Positions 53,388 to 61,979 of a DNA stretch of 64,000 bases are shown one piece after another. The position numbers and the translations under genes are program-made. Below the pieces are notes generated by a model. The model did no database searches, was not told where the DNA came from, and saw only the letters and a program-made list of their open reading frames with translations. Numbering within the stretch: position 1 is the stretch's first letter; each line of letters opens with the position of its first letter. Origin of the DNA: JADGQM01 sp964441945 (lineage in GTDB: Bacteria; Desulfobacterota; Syntrophobacteria; Syntrophobacterales; Syntrophobacteraceae). The DNA lies in contig CAYTWB010000003.1 of the NCBI GenBank assembly GCA_964441945.1, forward strand, positions 1 through 64,000, written 5' to 3'.

Positions 53388-54686
53388 ATGGCGAATGTCA
53401 TAGTCATAGGAACCCAGTGGGGAGACGAAGGAAAAGGGAAAGTTGTTGACCTGCTCTCCGACAAGGCTGACTGCGTGGTCCGTTTCCAGGGTGGTAACAA
53501 TGCAGGCCACACTCTTGTTGTCAATAACGAGAAGTTTATCTTTCACCTCATTCCCTCCGGAATTCTCCACCCGGGGAAAACCTGTCTTATCGGCAACGGA
53601 GTCGTGATTGACCCCAGTGTATTGATTCGGGAAATGGATCTCTTGCTCGAATATGGGCTGGGTGTGACTCCTGAGAACCTGATTGTCAGCCGATACGCAC
53701 ACATCATCATGCCCTACCATCGAATCCTGGACGCCGTCAGGGAAAAACGGAAGGGCAAAACCAAAATCGGCACCACCGGAAGAGGGATTGGCCCCTGCTA
53801 CGAAGACAAGGTTGGCCGCAACGGCATCCGAGTGCACGACCTCCTGGACAGCAGAAGCTTCCTCGAAAAACTCCACACCAATCTGGAGGAAAAGAACTTC
53901 GTACTGCATCGCTTCTTCGGAGCAGAACCGCTCGATCCGACACCCATCGCAGAGGAATACCTTGCCTATGGAGAAAGAATAGCACCCTTTGTGGGTGACG
54001 TTTCCGAATTCCTCCACAAAGCGGATCAAGACGGCAAGAACCTGCTCTTTGAGGGTGCCCAGGGAACGCACCTCGACATTGATCACGGGACGTATCCTTT
54101 TGTGACATCATCCAATACCCTGGCCGGAAATGCCTGCTGCGGGGCCGGGATCGGCCCAACCCGCATTCATAAAGTCCTGGGGATCGTCAAAGCCTACACA
54201 ACGCGCGTGGGAGCCGGCCCATTTCCCACCGAACTGCTTGGGGACACCGGTATACGCATCCGGGAAGTCGGTGGTGAGTTCGGCGCCACAACCGGCCGGC
54301 CGCGCCGCTGTGGATGGCTGGACATGGTCGTGGTGAAGGCTTCGATCAGGCTGAATGGTCTGGCGGGACTGGCGATCACCAAGCTCGATGTGCTCAGTGG
54401 CATTCCGACTCTAAAAATAGCAAAGGCCTATCAGCTGGAATCGGGGCAACGGGATACACTGCCCGGCGAATCGGATGCCCTGCAAGTGTGCCGGCCTGAA
54501 TTTGAGGAATTCCCGGGGTGGAATGAAAACCTCAGCACGGTGCAGCGCTTTGACGATCTGCCTGCAAATACCCGGAAATACCTTGCGGCGGTCGAGGAAA
54601 TGGCGGGGGTCCCCATAGCCATGATATCCGTGGGGCCAAGACGAACCGAGACCATCATCCTCAGGCACCCCTTCGACAACCCCTGA
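53388..54686 (+). CDS. purA: Adenylosuccinate synthetase
   Basis: First committed step to AMP: IMP + aspartate + GTP. The 432-residue product has GTQWGDEGKGKVVDLL (P-loop and catalytic Asp) at residues 8-23, GGNNAGHT, GTTGRGIGPCYEDKVGRNGI, FEGAQGTHLDIDHGTYPFVTSSN, and KLDVLSG for the guanine. Length and all motifs are normal. AGGAAAGAG lies upstream. It is monocistronic, separated from its neighbours by repeats and by a promoter downstream. Confidence 0.98.
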   Translation: MANVIVIGTQWGDEGKGKVVDLLSDKADCVVRFQGGNNAGHTLVVNNEKFIFHLIPSGILHPGKTCLIGNGVVIDPSVLIREMDLLLEYGLGVTPENLIVSRYAHIIMPYHRILDAVREKRKGKTKIGTTGRGIGPCYEDKVGRNGIRVHDLLDSRSFLEKLHTNLEEKNFVLHRFFGAEPLDPTPIAEEYLAYGERIAPFVGDVSEFLHKADQDGKNLLFEGAQGTHLDIDHGTYPFVTSSNTLAGNACCGAGIGPTRIHKVLGIVKAYTTRVGAGPFPTELLGDTGIRIREVGGEFGATTGRPRRCGWLDMVVVKASIRLNGLAGLAITKLDVLSGIPTLKIAKAYQLESGQRDTLPGESDALQVCRPEFEEFPGWNENLSTVQRFDDLPANTRKYLAAVEEMAGVPIAMISVGPRRTETIILRHPFDNP

Positions 54687-54700
54687 TCGACAATGTGTTA

Positions 54701-54730
54701 TTGACAACATATTGAGTGTTGCTGTATGCT
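54701..54730 (+). promoter_or_regulatory. Sigma-70-type promoter for the formate dehydrogenase operon
   Basis: A consensus TTGACA (54701-54706), an 18-base spacer and TATGCT (54725-54730). It gives a leader of about 205 bases before the fdhA start. Confidence 0.6.
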
Positions 54731-54945
54731 TCTGCCTGGCTGGAGGTGTTCCTTACATCAACACTTTTCAGGACTTTAGACTCAAGCATGAAGCGCAACA
54801 ATCGGCTTTTTTCATGAACCTGGCCAAGGACCTTTCATAAAACCAAGGAGGTGTGCCCCGGCAACAGACCCAAAAGGTACTGTCTGAAAATACATACCAA
54901 ATAAGCGGTTAAGGCCTTATTAACCAACATTTTGAGGACAGAAAG
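54731..54945 (+). other. Long leader of the formate dehydrogenase operon
   Basis: This stretch holds two tiny overlapping reading frames, 54788-54817 (MKRNNRLFS) and 54814-54840 (MNLAKDLS), joined by ATGA, and an AAGGAGGT sequence at about 54844 that is not followed by a proper start. GAGGAC before 54946 serves fdhA. I see no riboswitch I can name and no dispersed repeat. Confidence 0.35.
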
Positions 54946-57900
54946 ATGAAGCTGACGCGTCGAAATTTCCTCAAAATCTCTGGTGCGGCGACTGCTGGCC
55001 TTGCCTTGAACGGATTGGGATTCAATCTCACCCCGGTGCAGGCTTACACTGGAGATTTGCGTACCAAGAATGCCAAAGAAACCCCCACTATCTGCTGTTA
55101 CTGTGCGGTAGGGTGTGGGATCATCTGCCACACCGACACCAAAACGGGTCAGGTCGTTTACACGGAAGGTGATGCCGACCATCCCATCAATCAGGGAGCG
55201 CTGTGCGCCAAGGGAGCCTCCCACTATCAGCTGGCTCAAAACCCAAAAAGAATGACCAAGGTGCTCTACCGGGCACCCAACTCCAACAAGTGGCAGGAAA
55301 AGAGCTGGGATTGGGCCCTGAAAGAGATCGCCAAGCGAGTGAAGAAGACCCGCGATGCCACCTTTACGACAAAGAATGAAAAAGGGCAGGTGGTCAATCG
55401 CTGCAACGGCATCGCCTCGGTCGGAAGCGCCGCTTTGGACAATGAGGAATGCTGGGTCTATCAGGCCATGCTCAGAGCCCTCGGACTGGTCTATGTCGAA
55501 CATCAGGCGCGTATCTGACACAGTCCAACTGTAGCGGCTCTGGCAGAGTCGTTTGGACGCGGCGCGATGACCAATCACTGGATTGACCTTGCGAACAGTG
55601 ATTGCCTCCTGATCATGGGCAGCAATGCTGCCGAGAACCATCCCATTTCCTTTCGCTGGGCGTTGAAAGCACAGGAAAAGGGAGCCACCATCATCCACGT
55701 GGATCCCAGATTTACGCGGACTTCCACCAAGGCGGACATCTATGCCCCCTTAAGGTCCGGAACGGATATTGCCTTCATCGGCGGTATGATCAAATACATT
55801 CTTGAAAAGGATAAGTATTTCAAGGATTACGTCGTCAACTATACAAATGCCGGCTATATCGTCGGGGAGAAGTTCGGTTTCAAGGATGGCCTCTTTTCCG
55901 GCTTCAATGCAGAAAAGCGTGTCTATGACAAGTCTTTCTGGGGATACACAGTCGATGAAAACGGCATTCCCAAGAAAGACCCGACCCTTCAGGACCCACG
56001 CTGTGTGTTGCAGCTGATGAAGAAGCACTATTCGCGCTATGATCTCGATACGGTATCGAGCATCACCGGGACCCCCAAGGATGACCTGGTGAAGGTTTAC
56101 GAGGCATACAGCGCAACGGGCATACCCGATAAAGCAGGGACCATCATGTATGCCATGGGTTTCTGTCAACACACCGTCGGGGTGCAAAATATTCGGGCTA
56201 TGGCCATGGTCCAGCTGCTGCTCGGTAACATGGGAATCGCCGGAGGCGGCGTGAACGCCATGCGTGGAGAGTCCAATGTTCAAGGATCCACCGATACCGG
56301 TCTGCTCTTTCACATCTGGCCCGGCTATTTGCCTGTACCCACAGCATCGGTCACCTCCCTTGCCGAATACAACAAGAAGTTCACTCCGGCGTCCAAAGAC
56401 CCGCTCAGCGCCAACTGGTGGCAGAATCGTCCCAAGTACGTGGTGAGTTTCCTCAAGTCCATGTTTGGCGACGCCGCCACCCCGGAAAACGAGTTCGGGT
56501 ACGGCTGGATGCCCAAGCTGGAGGATGGCAAAGCATACAGCTGGCTGGATCTCTTTGACGCCATGTATAAAAAGGAGCTCAAAGGCTTCTTCTCCTGGGG
56601 GCAGAATCCCGCCTGCAGCGGCGGCAATGCCAACAAGACCCGGGAAGCCATGGCCAACCTCGAGTGGATGGTCGTTGTCAACCTCTTCGACAACGAGACG
56701 TCTTCCTTCTGGAAGGGTCCTGGGATGGACCCCAAGAAGATCAAGACGGAGGTTTTCTTCCTCCCCTGCGCAGCCTCCATGGAAAAAGAGGGCTCTATTG
56801 CCAACAGCGGCCGCTGGGCCCAGTGGCGCTACAAAGCGCAAAACCCCTTGGGGCAGTCCAAGCCGGACGGCGACATCGTTCTCGAGCTTTTCAATGAAAT
56901 CCGGGCACTCTACAAGAAACCGGGCGGGGCTTTCCCCGACCCGATCCTGAAGCTGAAGTGGGACTACATGACCAAACACGCCTTTGATCCCCACCTGGTG
57001 GCCAAAGCCATCAACGGCTTTTTCACCAAGGATGTGACCATCGGCGACAAGACTTACAAGAAGGGGGATCAGGTCCCTGCTTTCGCTATGCTGAAAGACG
57101 ACGGATCGACATCGAGCGGCAACTGGCTTTACTGCCAGAGCTACAATCAGGACGGCAACAACATGGCCCGCCGGGACAAGACCGATGACAGCGGTATAGG
57201 GCTCTATCCGAAGTGGAGCTGGGCATGGCCGGTCAACCGCAGGATCATTTACAACCGGGCATCCGTCGACCCGACAGGGAAGCCCTGGAACCCGAAAAAA
57301 CCGGTCATCGAGTTTGTCGGGGAAGTCAAAGACGGCAAATACACGACCCAGAAGTGGAAAGGGGATGTGCCGGACGGCCCCTGGTATCCGCTCAAGAACC
57401 CTGACGGAACAGCTCGTGAGGATGGGAAACTGCCCTTCATCATGAAGCCTGACGGGTATGCCAGCATTTACGGTCCCGGCCTGAATGACGGGCCATTTCC
57501 GGAGCACTATGAACCCATAGAGTGCCCCGTTGAGAAGCATCCGTTGAGTCCGCAAAAGACCAGCCCCGTGGCGGCGATGTTCACCACGGCCCGCGATGTC
57601 ATCAAGTCCTGCGACCCGCGTTTTCCCTTCGTTTGCTCAACCTATCGCGTCACCGAACACTGGCAGACGGGCGTTCTAACTCGCTGGCTCCCCTGGCTGA
57701 TCGAGGCAGAGCCTCAGATGTTTGTGGAGATGAGCGAAGAGCTGGCGAAGAATCGCAACATCAAGAACGGGGAAAAGGTCATTGTGGAGTCGCCGCGAGG
57801 CTCGCTCGAGGCGGTTGCCATCGTGACCAAACGCCTCAAGCCTTTCAAGGTCCTGGATCAGGAAGTCCATGAGGTAGGCATTCCGTGGCACTATGGCTGG

Positions 57901-58017
57901 GTCTGGCCTCCAGAGGGGGGGGAAAGCGCCAATCTGCTCACCCCGGCGGTGGGAGACCCCAATACCCGGATTCCGGAAAGCAAGGCTTTTATGGTCAACG
58001 TCCGCAAGAAAGGTTAA
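54946..58017 (+). CDS. fdhA: Selenocysteine formate dehydrogenase, catalytic alpha subunit (Tat-exported)
   Basis: Oxidises formate to CO2 (or the reverse) at a Mo/W-bis-pyranopterin centre. The product has 1023 residues if the UGA at 55516-55518 is read as Sec191. The context ARI-Sec-HSPTVAALAESFGRGAMTNHW is the FdnG/FdhA active-site sequence. The frame stays open to 58017, and a SECIS-like hairpin follows the UGA. The Tat signal is MKLTRRNFLKISGAA. The [4Fe-4S] motif CCYCAVGCGIICH...GALCAKG lies at residues about 49-95. The Sec next to a His is the usual catalytic pair. The length equals E. coli FdnG. The start has GAGGAC upstream. It lies three bases ahead of fdhB; periplasmic location is expected. 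Confidence 0.95.
55523..55558 (+). promoter_or_regulatory. Bacterial SECIS element directing UGA-to-Sec decoding
   Basis: Just after the UGA, GTCCAA (55523-55528) pairs with TTGGAC (55553-55558). An inner stem GGCTCT (55536-55541) pairs with AGAGTC (55545-55550, one G-U), leaving a GGC apical loop. Distance to the UGA and the small G-rich loop match bacterial SECIS hairpins read by SelB. Confidence 0.8.
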
Positions 58018-58020
58018 GCC

Positions 58021-58746
58021 ATGGCTGGAAAAAGCTTTTTCATCGATACGACACGTTGTACGGCCTGCAGAGGGTGCCAGGTTGCCTGCAAGAACTGGAA
58101 CCAGAATGGGGCCTCAATGACCAAGAATACGGGAAGCCACCAGAATCCACCGGATCTGGACGGCAATACTTTTAAACTCGTTCGTTTCAGCGAAGTGGAA
58201 GCCGACGGCAAGCCGGCCTGGTACTTCTTCGCCGATCAGTGCCGCCATTGCCTGGAACCCCCATGCAAGGATGCCATTGAGGGGTACGGGGAAGGTGCCG
58301 TTCTGGACGAAGCGACAGGGGCGGTCTACTACACGCCCAAAGCCAAGGAAGCCCCCTTTGAAGAGGTCAGGAATTCCTGCCCTTATGACATCCCAAGGCA
58401 GGCTGCCGACGGCCGCATCGTGAAGTGCACCATGTGTATCGACCGGGTGAGCAATGGGCTGATCCCCGCATGCGTGAAGGTTTGCCCCACCGGGGCCATG
58501 AACTTCGGCGAACGGGATGCGATGCTTGCCCTTGCTAAAGAGCGGGTTGAGAAGCTGAAGGCCAAATACCCGAAAGCCCAGCTCCTCGATGCCGACCAGG
58601 TCCGTGTCATCTTCCTTGTTGTGGATGACCCCAAGAAGTATCACAAGAATGCGATCGCCAGCGTGAATCATGGCATCGTGCACAAGCTGGCATCCCGCTT
58701 CCTGCGAAACTCTGCCTCCAAGGAGCAGAATGCCGTAGCGGGATAA
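58021..58746 (+). CDS. fdhB: Formate dehydrogenase iron-sulfur beta subunit
   Basis: Electron-transfer subunit with four [4Fe-4S] clusters. The 241-residue product has cysteine groups CTACRGCQVACKNWN, CRHCLEPPC, CPYDIPR and CTMCIDR...CVKVCPTGAM. It lacks the C-terminal membrane helix of FdnH and has no signal of its own, so it would be co-exported with the alpha subunit by Tat. No cytochrome b gamma subunit follows. This gives a soluble periplasmic alpha-beta enzyme as in Desulfovibrio. Confidence 0.94.
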   Translation: MAGKSFFIDTTRCTACRGCQVACKNWNQNGASMTKNTGSHQNPPDLDGNTFKLVRFSEVEADGKPAWYFFADQCRHCLEPPCKDAIEGYGEGAVLDEATGAVYYTPKAKEAPFEEVRNSCPYDIPRQAADGRIVKCTMCIDRVSNGLIPACVKVCPTGAMNFGERDAMLALAKERVEKLKAKYPKAQLLDADQVRVIFLVVDDPKKYHKNAIASVNHGIVHKLASRFLRNSASKEQNAVAG

Positions 58747-58783
58747 CCGGGAAACAAAAGGGGAAGGTCAAAGAGTGAACCGG

Positions 58784-59039
58784 TAAGAGACTATCTAAAA
58801 ATGGCACAAAGGCCGTTGAACGTCATTCCGGCGAAAGCCCATACGCGTCAACTTAATAGGCTTCGAGTGCACTTTCGAATAGTTAGGGCTCCAGCTACAG
58901 ACACACATCGTCACCCCGGCAGGCATTTGGCCGGGGTCCAGAACACTCTCAAGGACCTGGATTCCGGCCAGAAGCATGCCGGAATGACGTTCGGGAGACT
59001 TCCCGGTACGGTGTGAGCGAGTTCTGAGATAGTCCCTAA
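58784..59039. repeat. Miniature element with TTAGGGACTATCT-type inverted ends between fdhB and fdhE
   Basis: Left GTAAGAGACTATCT and, in reverse, right TTAGGGACTATCT. The inner part starts like 53178-53315 (TGGCACAAAGGCCGTTGAAC) but is interrupted by a segment nearly the same as 1180-1310 (ACAGACACACATCGTCACCC, GGCAGGCATTTGGCCGGGG). It separates fdhE from the structural genes and fills most of the 58747-59063 gap. Confidence 0.7.
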
Positions 59040-59063
59040 GCCCTACGGGATCTACGTCACTCT

Positions 59064-60050
59064 TTGCCTTCAGCCAACCGGCAACCTTCTGAAGGGAAGT
59101 TGGGTTCGCTCAGCTTCCCTTTTCCGATGATGGGAAGAGCATATTTGAAAACAAAAGAAAAGGAAACCATCGAGAAAATCCGGAAGAGCTTTGCTTTGGC
59201 AAGGACCGGCAAACCTGCCTATGCGGAGTTCTACCCCTTCCTGGAAGCCCTCTTTTTGATCCAGGCTCAGACTAAACGTTCCTTGAAGCTGGCTCCCCCG
59301 GAGTTGTCAGCCGAACTGGTCAGAACCAAATGGGATGAAGGGTTCCCCTTGCTCCGCCGCTGGGATTTTCCGTTCGACTCGAACGCTGCCGAAACCATGC
59401 TGGCTCACATAATCAATCACATTCCCGATTCCAATCAGGAATTTCAGAACGCCGGAGAAGCACTCCATCAGGCACTGAAAAGCCATCCGGACAAGAAGGC
59501 GGCAATATGGCAAAGCTTTCTGCAGCACGAATGGGAACCCTGGGAGGAATGGGTGAAGACCGAAGGCATCAACATTTCCTCGCTCCTTTTCCTGGCGAGA
59601 AGCTGTCTTCGTCCGTCGTTGGAATGGACCGCAGAAGACCTCCTGAAACGATTCCCTCTTCCCGCCACCTGGCTCAAGGGCTATTGCCCAATCTGCGGTT
59701 CCCTTCCGGCACTGCTCTTCCTGCAGGGTGAGGGCGAGCGGAAGGGTTACTGTTCATGGTGCGGAACAACCTGGGACATGCATCGGCTTCAATGCCCCTT
59801 CTGCGACAACCGATATCATGAATCCCTCGGTTACCTCTATGCCGAGGCCGAACCCGATTACCGGGTCCACTATTGCAGGCTATGCAAGCATTATTTCAAA
59901 CAGATCAACCTCAGAGATCGATTGGATTTCCCCTACATGCCTCTCGAGGAGTGGACCACGCTGCACCTGGATCTTCTGGCACAACAGGCGGGGTGGCTTC
60001 AGCCGGCATCTCCCTCTCCCACCGTCTATGAGGACCTCCAATCCAGCTGA
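59064..60050 (+). CDS. fdhE: Formate dehydrogenase accessory protein FdhE
   Basis: A cytoplasmic factor needed to mature respiratory formate dehydrogenases. The product has up to 328 residues. The C-terminal half has four CxxC pairs that bind iron in this family: YCPICGSLPA, YCSWCGTTW, CPFCDN and HYCRLCKHYF. The N-terminal half is helical. The start is unsettled: TTG 59064, TTG 59100 (GAAGGG just upstream) and ATG 59127 are all possible, and none has a good ribosome site. The last 25 bases overlap the convergent thiD gene. Confidence 0.92.
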   Translation: MPSANRQPSEGKLGSLSFPFPMMGRAYLKTKEKETIEKIRKSFALARTGKPAYAEFYPFLEALFLIQAQTKRSLKLAPPELSAELVRTKWDEGFPLLRRWDFPFDSNAAETMLAHIINHIPDSNQEFQNAGEALHQALKSHPDKKAAIWQSFLQHEWEPWEEWVKTEGINISSLLFLARSCLRPSLEWTAEDLLKRFPLPATWLKGYCPICGSLPALLFLQGEGERKGYCSWCGTTWDMHRLQCPFCDNRYHESLGYLYAEAEPDYRVHYCRLCKHYFKQINLRDRLDFPYMPLEEWTTLHLDLLAQQAGWLQPASPSPTVYEDLQSS

Positions 60051-60865
60051 TTCCATCCGGCCAGTCGATAGAGATTGTGAAAATGGTGCACGGGGCCGTG
60101 TCCCTTCCCCAGAGGAATTCCCTGCCGGATGGCGGCGGTTATATAGACTTTGGCGCGCGCCACCGCCTCTTCGACCGAGGTCCCGCGTGCCAGCCCCGCC
60201 GCAATGGCAGAGGCAAACGTGCAACCCGTGCCGTGCGTATGAGGCGTATCATACCGGACATTGGTAAATTCATGGAAGGTGCTGCCGTCAAAGAGCAGGT
60301 CGAGCGGGATTCCGGGAAGATGTCCGCCCTTGATCACGACATAGCGGGGACCGAGCGCTTTGATCGCGCGGGCCGCTTCTTTCATGTCGTCAAGGGTTGT
60401 CACCTCGATACCGATCAGAGCGTTGACTTCATGGAGGTTGGGGGTCACGACCATAGCCAGCGGGAAGAGCTCCTTTTTCATCGTTTCAATGGCATCCTGC
60501 CGCAGCAGCCGGTCGCCTCCTTTGGCAACCATCACCGGATCGACGACGACCCTTTGCAGGCCCAGCTCTCCCAGGTCCTCTGCAACCCGTGAAATGACGG
60601 AGGCATTCGAGAGCATGCCGGTCTTGACCGCATCGACACCTATGTCCTCGACAACCGCCCGGATCTGCAGGGAAACGAACTCGGGATCGATCTCGATGAT
60701 TCCCCGGACGCCGATTGTGTTTTGTGCGGTCAATGCCGCAATAGCGCTCATCCCGTAGACACCGAAGGCCGAAAAAGTCTTGATGTCCGCCTGGATGCCC
60801 GCTCCGCCACCGGAGTCCGACCCGGCAATGGTCAATGCACGAGGAATATCAGCCACGTTCTTCAC
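60026..60865 (-). CDS. thiD: Hydroxymethylpyrimidine/phosphomethylpyrimidine kinase
   Basis: Phosphorylates HMP and HMP-P in thiamine synthesis. The 279-residue ribokinase-like product has ALTIAGSDSGGGAGIQADIKTF, GVYGMSAIAALTAQNT, VVDPVMVAKGGDRLL, TPNLHEVNAL and the anion-hole/catalytic THGTGCTFASAIAAGLA. The start is GTG 60865 with GGGGGAGG upstream. It ends inside the convergent fdhE gene (25-base overlap). Confidence 0.96.
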   Translation of the reverse strand: MKNVADIPRALTIAGSDSGGGAGIQADIKTFSAFGVYGMSAIAALTAQNTIGVRGIIEIDPEFVSLQIRAVVEDIGVDAVKTGMLSNASVISRVAEDLGELGLQRVVVDPVMVAKGGDRLLRQDAIETMKKELFPLAMVVTPNLHEVNALIGIEVTTLDDMKEAARAIKALGPRYVVIKGGHLPGIPLDLLFDGSTFHEFTNVRYDTPHTHGTGCTFASAIAAGLARGTSVEEAVARAKVYITAAIRQGIPLGKGHGPVHHFHNLYRLAGWNQLDWRSS

Positions 60866-60926
60866 CCTGCCTCCCCCATTCGTTATTAGCCCCTGACTGT
60901 TGATTTCGCAGTTCCGTCCTCTGACC

Positions 60927-61955
60927 TCATGGTCTCACAGCCCTGAAATGATCCCAACCTGCCGATTTCTCAGAGAGGGCCGTTGTTGTCCCGTTTTCGA
61001 GCCTGATCCGCATTCCTTCCGCTTCATCAAGGACCCTGCCGAGGACATGACAGCGCGTCCCCGCTCGTTCCTCCACAATTCTTTGAATTTCAGCCGACGA
61101 CTCGGGGGAAGCGGTAAAGAGCAGTTCATAATCCTCGCCCCCTTCCATAGCCCAGTTCGTGGCATTTGCGCCAACAACTCGAGCCGCTTCCATACAGGCC
61201 GGGCTGATCGGCAGGTTATCCATCCAGATCTCCGCTCCAACATGACTCGCCCGGCAAATATGCCCCAAGTCACTCACCAGACCGTCACTGACATCGACCA
61301 TGGCATGCACCAGGCTGGAAGCACCCAATTCCCGGCCTTCGACAAGGCGGGGCTGAGGCATAAGATGCCTTTGTCCAAGCAGCCTTCGGATTTCCTCGGA
61401 AACGGTCAGGTTCGGCCGCCGGATCAACTCCAGGCCGGCCCTGGAATCACCGAGCCAGCCGGTTACCAGAATCAGGTCTCCCCTGCGGGCACTGCTTCGA
61501 AGCAGCAGGTTTTCGGGCGCAACCCTTCCCAGCAGGCAAAGATCGACAACAATGTTTGCATCGATTCGGCTGAGGTTGCCTCCCACTATCGCGGCACCGG
61601 CCATTTGCAGCTGTTCCTGCATTCCCTCGTAGAGGGCATCAACAAACGCCGTATCAAGGTCCTGCGGCAGCGCCAGGGACACCAGGGCCCACAAAGGGGT
61701 CCCTGCCATGGCCGCAATATCGCTCACGTTGATGGCTGCAATCTTTCGCCCCAGTTGATACGGGGTAATCGCACCCCGCGAAAAGTGCACGTTTTCGACC
61801 TGCACATCGCAGGTGGCCAAAAGGTATTCGGAACCGGAGGTTTGCAACACCGCCACATCATCCCCAATCCCCACAACCACCTCGGGGGGTGGAGTGGGCA
61901 GTGAGTCCTTGATGCGCTGGATCAGACCGAATTCTCCAAGCTGGCTTATCCGCAT
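60927..61955 (-). CDS. thiL: Thiamine-monophosphate kinase
   Basis: Makes thiamine diphosphate from TMP and ATP. The 342-residue product has the ThiL/PurM layout: GEFGLIQRIKD, GIGDDVAVL, DVQVENVHF, AAINVSDIAAMAGTPLWALVSLALP, GGNLSR, VTGWLGDSRAGLEL, DVSDGLVSDLGHI and GGEDYELLFT. It is 61 bases upstream of thiD in the same direction. No TPP riboswitch is visible between it and the pilT-like gene. Confidence 0.96.
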   Translation of the reverse strand: MRISQLGEFGLIQRIKDSLPTPPPEVVVGIGDDVAVLQTSGSEYLLATCDVQVENVHFSRGAITPYQLGRKIAAINVSDIAAMAGTPLWALVSLALPQDLDTAFVDALYEGMQEQLQMAGAAIVGGNLSRIDANIVVDLCLLGRVAPENLLLRSSARRGDLILVTGWLGDSRAGLELIRRPNLTVSEEIRRLLGQRHLMPQPRLVEGRELGASSLVHAMVDVSDGLVSDLGHICRASHVGAEIWMDNLPISPACMEAARVVGANATNWAMEGGEDYELLFTASPESSAEIQRIVEERAGTRCHVLGRVLDEAEGMRIRLENGTTTALSEKSAGWDHFRAVRP

Positions 61956-61979
61956 GCCTTATCTTTCAATTCAATGTTT

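Noticed and set aside
54946..55518. A separate 190-residue truncated formate dehydrogenase fragment followed by a second gene starting at 55567
   Set aside because: The TGA sits at the known selenocysteine position, the frame continues without shift, and a SECIS hairpin follows, so this is one gene.
55750..57555. A 601-codon minus-strand frame opposite fdhA
   Set aside because: Shadow of fdhA, whose motifs and length are unmistakable.
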